Part shown: in pieces, positions 57,101-64,000 of the stretch
How positions within the stretch are numbered: the first letter of the stretch is position 1
Layout: each line of letters begins with the position of its first letter
DNA from: Tribonema minus
Taxonomy: Eukaryota; Sar; Xanthophyceae; Tribonematales; Tribonemataceae
Direction: 5' to 3'
Assembly (NCBI GenBank): GCA_017506865.1
Contig: JAFCMP010000521.1
Location: 1 to 64,000, forward strand
Length of the DNA: 64,000 nt
Position numbers and translations under genes: made by a program
Notes under the pieces: generated by a model
Database searches by the model: none
Seen by the model: the letters and a program-made list of their open reading frames with translations, nothing else
Told to the model about the DNA's origin: nothing

Positions 57101-60100
57101 CGACTGCGGCAGCGGGCTGCGCGTCGGCGCGCCGCCCGCTCGACCGGGCGGCAGCAGATAGCCCTAGTCCTGACCCAGGCACGCATGCCTACCGTATGGC
57201 ATCGCATGCAGGGGCAGCACGCTCCAGCACCTCTGATTGTGACGACATAACGTCGCACCACACGCCGTGCCGCGCCGTGGCCACGCCTGTCGCCACTACG
57301 GGTATGTATGGATTTCACAGGATGCCAACTGTAGGTATTGCGCCGCTGCAGCCGGCTGCGCCCCGGTAGCACACCACAAGGGGCATGCATACATTCATAG
57401 CACTATACATACCTGTGCGCGTCGCGCCACTGCAGCCGGCTGCGCCCCACAGCGTGTCGTGGGGCTGCCGCAGCACAACACTGCATAGGGGTATGTATAC
57501 ATAACATAGCACTATACATACCTGTACGCATTGCGCCACTGCAGCCGGCTGCGCCCCGGCGTGTCGTGCGGCTGCGGCAACGGCAGGCCGACGTCCAGTA
57601 TCATCGGGCACGGGCGCTCGAGCGCTGCTGCCGCTGCCGCTGCTGCCGCCGGCGGCGGCTGCGCGCGCGGCGGTGATTTCGGCTCCACGTCCATCGCGGA
57701 GTCATCTGCGGCGGTGGCCGCGGCGTCCGCTTCTGCGCGGCGCAGCGGATGACACAGGGCGCAGCGTTCAACATCGTTCAACGTCACGAGCTGGTTGAGA
57801 ACAAAGCGGGCGCGCCATGGCGGCTGTGCTGCGTGTGCGCAGCAGCGAAGCGCAGAGCGCGCTGCAGCATTGCTCAGCAGCACTGCTGGCGATGTCTCGG
57901 TACTTGCAACCACGCTCCCGCGCCGACGGCAGCACTCTCGAGCTTCTGCGCTGACAAATGCGCAGCACTCACGAGCTCCTGCGCTGACAAACGCGCAGGT
58001 AGCTACTGTCCGATGGGATCGCCACCAGGTGGCAGACTCATCCCGACCAAAGTGCTACATTGGCGCCAGGCAAGGCGGCCGCCGGCGACGCTGCCGCCGG
58101 CGCCGCAGTTGGCACCCCCGATATTGAGCAGATCAGGGGTAGACTACATAGGGTTCATATCAAGTTCTAGGGTGAGGGGGCGCGCACCTGGCTCTGCGAC
58201 AGGGGGGGCGGCGGACGCGGCGGCCTCCGGCGACAGCGCTGTCGGCACCGCGGCCATTATCACGTAGGTTAGGGGTGCACTGAACTGAGACCAAGAATTG
58301 AGGTGTAAAAGAGCGCGTACCCGGCTGGCTCAGAGGCAGCAGCGGCGGCGGCAGACACAGCGGCGGCCACTGGTGCCGGCGCCGCCGGCACCGCCGCCGA
58401 TATCACTTGGAGTGAGCGGGGTGTATTGAAATAGATCGAAAAACCACATTGAGAACGCGCGCACCTGGCGCAGCAGCAGCAGCGGCGGCCACCGGCGACG
58501 GCGCCGCAGCACCGCGGCCGGCACCTCCAGTATCACCTCGAGCCGCGCCGTGGGGCCGCTGCCGGCGTAGAACCACCCCCCTGCGACCCCTCAAACAGCT
58601 ACATTTCGGTGAAGTGTTGAGCACCAGCGCGCGCGCACCTGGCTCCACGGCAGCAGCAGCAGCAGCGGCGGCCACCGGCGACGGCGCCGCCGGCACCGCG
58701 GCGGGCACCTCCGGGATCGCCTCGGGGCGCGCCGTCGGGCCGCTGCCGGGGTAGAACCACCCCCCCTGCAGGCGCTCGTACATCGGCTCCTTCTTGCCGT
58801 AGCCGTGCACGCTGACAAAGAGGCAGTGCGCGGCGTCGTCCTCCGCGAGCCACGGCGCGAAGCGCGTGCGGTGCAGCGTGCCCACGCAGAAGGGCGTTTC
58901 GACGGTGGCCGTCTCCTCGTGCGGCGCGAGGCCGCGCACGATCTCCTCCGTGCCGTTGCCGTGCTGCGCGCGCGCGGGGCGGCGTGGTGCTGCATCTGTC
59001 ACAGCTGCCTATCATGGATGTAGCAGCGACTGCAAGGTTTCGACACAGATGTGATATTGAAGTACGCCGGGGTGCAGGGGGGGGGTCAGCGCTGTCTCAG
59101 TGCTCAGCACGGGGGCGGGGGGCAGGGGAGGGGGGGGGTGCAGATGGCGCGGATGCAAGCAGTGTCCGTGGCCGCGAGCGGCGGGCAAAGCGTTGGCGCG
59201 TCGCAGACCAGATGCTTTCACTGCGTCATTTTTGCGCCCGCCTCCGCGGCAACTTGAAGTTGGGGTGAGAGTTCGTCCTCATCGCCCTCACCTAAACCCT
59301 AACCCCGCGTTGCCCTAGGAGGACGAGCGCTGCTGTCAGCCTGACGACGGCGTCTACTGATGATTAGCACACAGGTGCATCCATGTAGCGAGAGCAGCCC
59401 AGCACTGAGCACTGAACACGGCGACTCACGTGTACGTCGAAGTCCACAATGGCCACCTGCGCAGCGCGAGAGGGCAACAGCCGAGGGAGGCGCGTGCTGT
59501 GAGGCGAAGCCCGGCAACACTCAAAGCGCGCTTTCTTCAAGCAGCAATGCAGGCATGCGTCAGCGGGAATGCGGCGCAGTTGGCGACGACAGTTGCGGCT
59601 GTGATGTCACAGACCGCAGTCTGTGCAGCCTGGCACATGCAGCAAAGTTCATTAGTGAAATTGCACCAGCAACAGAGGGCTGCTGCAGTGCACTGGCAAC
59701 ATAATTGACCACGATTCGAACCTGCGTTCGTCAGACAGTGCCTCATTCAGATACACATGTGCTGTCTGCAGCACCATATGCGATAAAGTTCAACAGTATG
59801 GCTGCACCAGATTCCATAAATGCTGCATGGCTGCAGTGCATTGCCGAAACACAATTGACCACAATCCGTGCCCGCGTTCATCACAAGAGTGCTTCAAATG
59901 TGCGGCCTGGTAAGGTGCATCTTGCACTGCATGTGCCTGATGACGACTTTGTTTACCTTGCATGAAGTGCATTGCGAGCTGGATTGCCTTGTGAACCATA
60001 GAGAATGGATATGCAGTATCTCTCAAGTACACAAAATCTGTTCCATATACTCCATGGTGCAGATGATGCCAGGGAGCTGCAGCGCAAGCCAGCACGAAGT

Positions 60101-61584
60101 GAAGCTCATCGCAGCATGCGTCTTGGCTCCCTTGTGACTGCACTGTGTACTGCTTGTGTGCTGTCTGTACTGTAGGTTATTGATGTACTGTATGATGTAC
60201 TGTCAATATCTTGGAGATGCCGCCGGGGACCGCGGTGCTTGTGCCGCACATACAAAGTCCCACTTGAAACAGAGAGCATTATTCGCCCACAAGTCCACTT
60301 TTTTTGTGTACTGGGTTCGCACTGTACTGTGTACCGCACGTTGGAGATGCCGCCGGGGCCGCGGTGCATGTGTCGCACGTGCAAAGTCCGCCTTGAAGTT
60401 TAGCAGAGAGCATTATCTGCGCACAACTCCTCTTTTTGTGTACTGTGTTCTCGCAATGTATTTGTGTATTGCACCTTGGAGATGCCGCCGGGGCCGCGGT
60501 GCATGTGCCACGCGCACAAGTACCGTATTTTGTACTGTGTACTGTTTATGTACTGTATGGTGTACTGTTGATGAGCTGTTCAGTACCTTGGAGATGCCGT
60601 CGGGGCCGCGATGCATGTGCCGCGCGTACGCCGCGCCGATGGCCACGTTGTTGAGCAGGCAGAAGCCGTGGCTGCCCTCGCGGTCGTTGGGGCATGTCAC
60701 CAGCCCCCTGTTCAACATTGGTCAAATTTGAAGTTGAGGTTGGTGGGGGGTTTGAGATCACCAAGCGGGTGTGTTGAAAGCAGTGCGGGGCAGCAAATGA
60801 GAGACATGAAGAAGAAATGCAGGGATGCGAATGCACCCAGCTGCTTGCAGTCGCGGGGAACACCACCTCCACTCATGGTAGGTGTCAGTTACAATGTAGG
60901 TGAAGCTACAGGCAACACTGCCAGCCTTCACACCTGCAGCGCGGCACCGCCCTCGGCGGCGCACGCGCAGCAATTGGCGGCACGCATGGGCAACCATGCC
61001 GCACACCGCAAGGCTCAGCGACGGTATTCGAGGAACAGTACAAAGGTGCTGCAACTATGCGGACACTGCCGTCAGGAGAAGCGCGCTGGGCTCGCATTAG
61101 CCGCTGGCTCCTCGGCGGCATCCGCCGTGACAGACCTGTGAGCGTGGCTTGCGGATACGGTTAGGGTTACTCTAACCCTAACCCTAAGATCATTGACACG
61201 GACATGTACTTCAAGATCATTTCAGACGCGCTCCGCGTCCGTCGCGGCGCACCGCGCGCCGCCTGCAACTAGCCACGGACACACGACACTGGCACCAGCA
61301 CGACAATGGCACCGGCACGGCGGCGCAGGGCTGAACGTTTCACACTTGCCTGGGCCCCGCGTGGTGCCCGGGGGGCCGCACGGCGCAGAAGGCGTTGCGG
61401 TTCCGCCGCCGCGCACCGCTGCCGCCGCCGCCGCAGACCCTGTCTATCGCCGAGCACACGCTGCCGGCGGCGCGCAGCGCGGCCTCGTAGCTGGCGCGGC
61501 TGACCGCGGTGTCGCCGTCGAGGTGCTTGATGGCCGTGGGGGCGTCGGGGATGCTGGCGCACAGCTGCTGCAGCCTGGGGCAGT

Positions 61585-61619
<35 letters not shown>

Positions 61620-63679
61620 TCAGGCTTTGAGGAAATGTCAGCGCGCAGCGGGGAGGGGGGGGGGGTCAGGTGTTGCGGCACACAGCTGGGGGGGGAATTG
61701 GCAGTTGAGCAAGGGCACAATTGGCATGGAGCCCTGCAGCTATCGAGCGCTGCAGTGTGAGCGGGCATGGTTTTTTTCGCGGGCGTCGATCGTGGTGTGG
61801 TGCCGCCTGAGCGACTGACGACGGAAGGAGCACTGGCGTACATGCGCGCACACGCGCGCCAGCCCGCCAGCACTCGCGCGCATCCGTGCGGGCCGCCCCT
61901 TGCTGATAAAGACGCCGGCCGGCGCAATGGTGGAAAGGAGAACGCGAGGCGGGACCGTGCGAAGAACTGCGCGCCGCCGCTCGCATGTGGCGCGCCGTAC
62001 CCAGCCCTGAACCTAACCCTGCCCTAAACCCTATGTGCTGAGCGCTGACCTGCTGATGCAGCCGTACTCGTGCACGCGCAGGACGTCCGCGAGGGCCGCC
62101 CTTCGCTCACAACACGCCAGCCAGCCCTAACCCTATTTAACCCCCTTTCTTCAATGCGCTGAGAACCGACCTGACGTAGCCGTACTCGTGCGCCTAGCCC
62201 TAGCCCTATCCCTAAACCCAGTGCGCTGATCGCTGACCTGCTGACGTAGCCGTACTCGTGCACGCGCAGGACGTCCGCGAGGGCCGCGCGCGGCGGGTCC
62301 GCGTCCCACTCCACGCCCGCAAACTCCGCCGCGCTCAGCACGCCCGTGTCCTCGTCGTAGATCACCTGCGTGCGCATGCACAAGGAAAGCTTGAGTGTCA
62401 GCGCCGCGCCGCCGCAGGGTGGCGGGCCGGCGCACGCGTGACAAGGCTAGCTGTTGCAGCGCCGCTTTTGCTACTCCATGTTGAAGTTTGAAGTTGAAGT
62501 TTCCTCTCAGGGCAACATATGCTCATTGCGGAGAGGGCGCGCAGAGGCGGAGGTACGGGGCTGCAGATGTCGAAGAGGTGGCAAGTCACGAGGGCTGCAA
62601 CTGCAGCCTTTCAGTACAAGTAAGCAAAGGTTGTCTAGTGGCCAATGAGGTTGAATTCTGCACCTGCTGGCCTTCTTCGAACTTTGAATTCTGCCATAGT
62701 GCGGACACACCACCGCAAGCACTAACGACGGCCCATGTCGCCATCGCTCACAATGCAGTACACAGCAGTACATGTGTGTACTGTACACCGACTGTGCGCC
62801 AAAGCAGTGACGACGCGCAGGACACGGGCAGCAGCGCGCGCCGCTGCTGCCTTCGGGCATCGATTATCGCGCTGGCGGCACGCGGCCACGCAGCGAGCGG
62901 TTGCGCGTCGCCTCCGTCCGCCACGGGCCCTCAACACTCACGCCAAGCCCTCACGATCAGCGATCACTTCGCGCCGCACTGCGTCGCATCGCGCCGTGCC
63001 GGGCCAGCCACGCCGCGCAGCAGCAGCAGCAGCAGCGGCGCTCGCCGCGCCTCACCTCCAGGCGCCTCACGTTCTCCGGCGGCGGCTCCGGCCCGGAGCG
63101 GCGGATCGGCGGGCATGAGTAGTGCGCCTCGCACAGCGCGTGCTTCATCACAAGCGTCGGCAGCTCCTCCCCCCCCTCCCCCTCCCCTTCCGCCTCCGCC
63201 GCCGCCGCCCCCCCCAGCGCCTCCGCCAGGTCTGGCGGCACTGCGCGCGCGCCGCCGCCGCGCCGCCGCCGCGCCGCCGCCGCCGCCGCGGGCGTCGCGC
63301 CGCGCTTGTTGGCGGCGGCGGCGGCGTCCGGCGCCGCGGCCAGCAGCGCGCGCGCCGCGCCCCAGCGTGCGTGCGCGGCGGCGGCGTGCAGCGGCGTGTC
63401 GCCGAGCGCGCTGCGCAGTGCGGGCGACGCGCCCGCGGCGAGCAGCGCGGCGACGCACGCGGCGGCGTCGTCGACGGCGGCGGCGGCGGCGAGGTGCAGC
63501 GCGCGCAGGCCCTGGCGCTCGCGCGCGTCGAGGAAGTCGCGCAGCGGCGGCGGCGGCGCGGCTGCGGCGGCAGCGGTGGCAGCGCTCGGAGAGGCGGCGG
63601 CGCCGTCTGCGCCGCCGGACTTTGACACTGCGGCGGGTATGGTGGCAGCAGGTGCGCCGGGCGATGGATCAGCTTCCAC
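54196..63679 (-). CDS. Ankyrin-repeat class II-like histone deacetylase
   Basis: Ten exons in phase: 63679-63056, 62365-62238, 61574-61350, 60707-60587, 59456-59430, 58963-58639, 57732-57522, 56686-56536, 55885-55649, 54474-54196. They give 775 codons ending in TAG. Residues ~50-150 hold about two ankyrin repeats (GLRALHLAAAAAVDDAAACV; GDTPLHAAAAHARWGAARAL). The deacetylase domain follows from about 180, with every catalytic element: RPPGHH (317-322), GFCLLNNVAIGA, DFDVHHGNGTEE (zinc ligands D373 and H375), SAGFDAH (zinc ligand D576) and EGGYRIQGG (Y622). LFVSVHGYG and FYPGSG mark the class II-like group with an extended loop. The C-terminus is charged, with a KRRR segment that could be a nuclear signal. 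It should remove acetyl groups from histones or other proteins. Intron 3 uses a GC donor (GCAAGT). Exon 5 is only 27 nt. Confidence 0.92.
55250..56090 (-). repeat. Echoes of both edges of HDAC exon 55885-55649
   Basis: The donor-side edge (CTTGGC and CGGAGAGGGTGAGC blocks in the sense, with a G-run after it) recurs at about 55265-55320 and 55425-55500. The acceptor-side half of the exon recurs at about 55980-56065 and still reads GRVVSVFEGGYRIQGG in frame, including the catalytic Tyr motif. Confidence 0.85.
56283..57455 (-). repeat. Echoes of HDAC exons 7 and 8
   Basis: The end of exon 56686-56536 (EWVTAQLVQ plus donor) recurs at about 56403-56440 and 56283-56323. Its acceptor edge recurs at about 56788-56815. 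The end of exon 57732-57522 recurs at about 57412-57475 and 57330-57372, with the CACTGCAGCCGGCTGCGCCC block. Confidence 0.85.
58180..58600 (-). repeat. Three echoes of the HDAC exon 58963-58639 end
   Basis: Ala-rich coding ends with donors recur at about 58187-58258, 58318-58402 and 58464-58600. The nearest copy extends far enough to repeat the PGSGP-coding block (CGTGGGGCCGCTGCCGGCGT). Confidence 0.85.
59289..59308. repeat. Short telomere-like tract
   Basis: CCTAAACCCTAACCCC on plus, TTAGGG-sense for the HDAC gene, in intron 5. Confidence 0.75.
60205..60520 (-). repeat. Three tandem echoes of the HDAC exon 60707-60587 end
   Basis: The exon end (GGAGATGCCGCCGGGGCCGC on plus) recurs at about 60213, 60345 and 60477, each with a CTTG- or GTTG-type boundary. 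All are followed, in the coding sense, by a spacer with TGTACTGTGTAC-like sequence. The period is about 130 bp. Confidence 0.93.
61159..61188. repeat. Telomere-like inverted pair
   Basis: GGTTAGGGTTACTCTAACCCTAACC places TTAGGG and CCCTAA units head to head across a few bases. This lies in an HDAC intron, downstream (coding sense) of the GC donor at 61350. Confidence 0.85.
61587..61618 (-). repeat. Poly-C tract (sense) before the HDAC exon 3 acceptor
   Basis: A run of about 32 G on the plus strand is a C-run in the coding sense, ending 13 nt before the exon at 61574. A second run lies at 61658-61668. Confidence 0.9.
62005..62237 (-). repeat. HDAC exon 2 donor echoes with TTAGGG tracts
   Basis: The exon 62365-62238 end (GCCGTACTCGTGCACGCGCA on plus) recurs at about 62048-62100 and, shorter, 62166-62192. 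Each donor (true or copied) is followed in the coding sense by TTAGGG-like sequence at 62191-62220, 62123-62137 and 62005-62033. Confidence 0.9.
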
Positions 63680-64000
63680 GGGTTGTGTATAGTCAGCAGC
63701 ATGAGCGGTGAATGCACCAAGCCACTGCCTGCCGCTGCTGGCAGAGCGCTGTCACCGCCGGCGTGAGCATCGGTCACTGACGCCGCGAAGGGGCGGCAGC
63801 AGCCCCAGGCTTCAACTCCGGGTTGAAACAAAAGTAACGGCAAGGTGCCCCAGTACACACGTTGCGCACAGAATGTGATCCACCATGGCGCACGCAACAC
63901 GCCGGGAGCCGCACATCTGGAGCGTGATGACACCTTACGGCATGAACGGCACAGTACGCAGGGCGCGCACATGAAATGGCGGTTCACTCATGCGGCGAAG
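63680..64000. other. Upstream of HDAC; no gene seen
   Basis: The last 321 bp contain open frames but nothing recognisable. The HDAC promoter probably lies here. Confidence 0.5.

Noticed and set aside
1-64000. CRISPR array, bacterial operon or retroelement.
   Set aside because: The regular repeats are exon-edge copies in introns. No reverse transcriptase, integrase, Cas or operon-like gene spacing was seen.

Overview
The window is nuclear DNA of a GC-rich, intron-rich, flagellated eukaryote. I read seven protein-coding genes, each split into up to a dozen exons. An outer-arm axonemal dynein intermediate chain implies motile cilia. A phosphoribosyltransferase-fold protein of a type I recall mainly from cyanobacteria and algae suggests a plastid-bearing lineage. 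TTAGGG-type tracts and occasional GC-AG introns would suit a haptophyte or another chromist alga better than a typical green alga, but this placement is a low-confidence inference.

Layout, left to right, with strictly alternating strands: (1) minus, 8871 to beyond the left edge, an SLC25-type mitochondrial carrier domain with a ~200-residue N-terminal extension; (2) plus, 9251 to about 19236, a predicted secreted or membrane protein whose middle I could not model; (3) minus, 29069-20368, a ~1442-residue low-complexity protein ending in a BRX-like domain; (4) plus, 29289-32055, a small single-bromodomain protein; (5) minus, 42735-34332, a glycosyltransferase-family-3 (TrpD-like) protein; (6) plus, 43455-53358, DNAI1/IC78 (699 codons); (7) minus, 63679-54196, an ankyrin-repeat class II-like histone deacetylase (775 codons). 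Neighbours are head-to-head (gaps of 379, 219 and 719 bp, probable shared promoters) or tail-to-tail. For genes 3-7 and the visible part of gene 1, every exon junction keeps reading phase across the exons I list.

The striking feature is not a gene. Almost every intron holds one to five decaying copies of the adjoining exon edge together with its splice site ('exon echoes'). At donor sides the copied module is exon end, GT, then a G-rich tract (poly-G or TTAGGG repeats). At acceptor sides it is a C-rich tract, AG, then exon start. The same polarity appears in genes on both strands. The introns therefore look built by repeated duplication of exon-intron junctions, with G/C-rich tracts as part of the copied unit. 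A ~0.9 kb diverged palindrome at 14997-15893 that duplicates a membrane-helix-coding segment is the second unusual structure.

The genes do not form an obvious pathway: ciliary motor, chromatin reader, chromatin deacetylase, organelle carrier and metabolic enzyme-like genes sit side by side.
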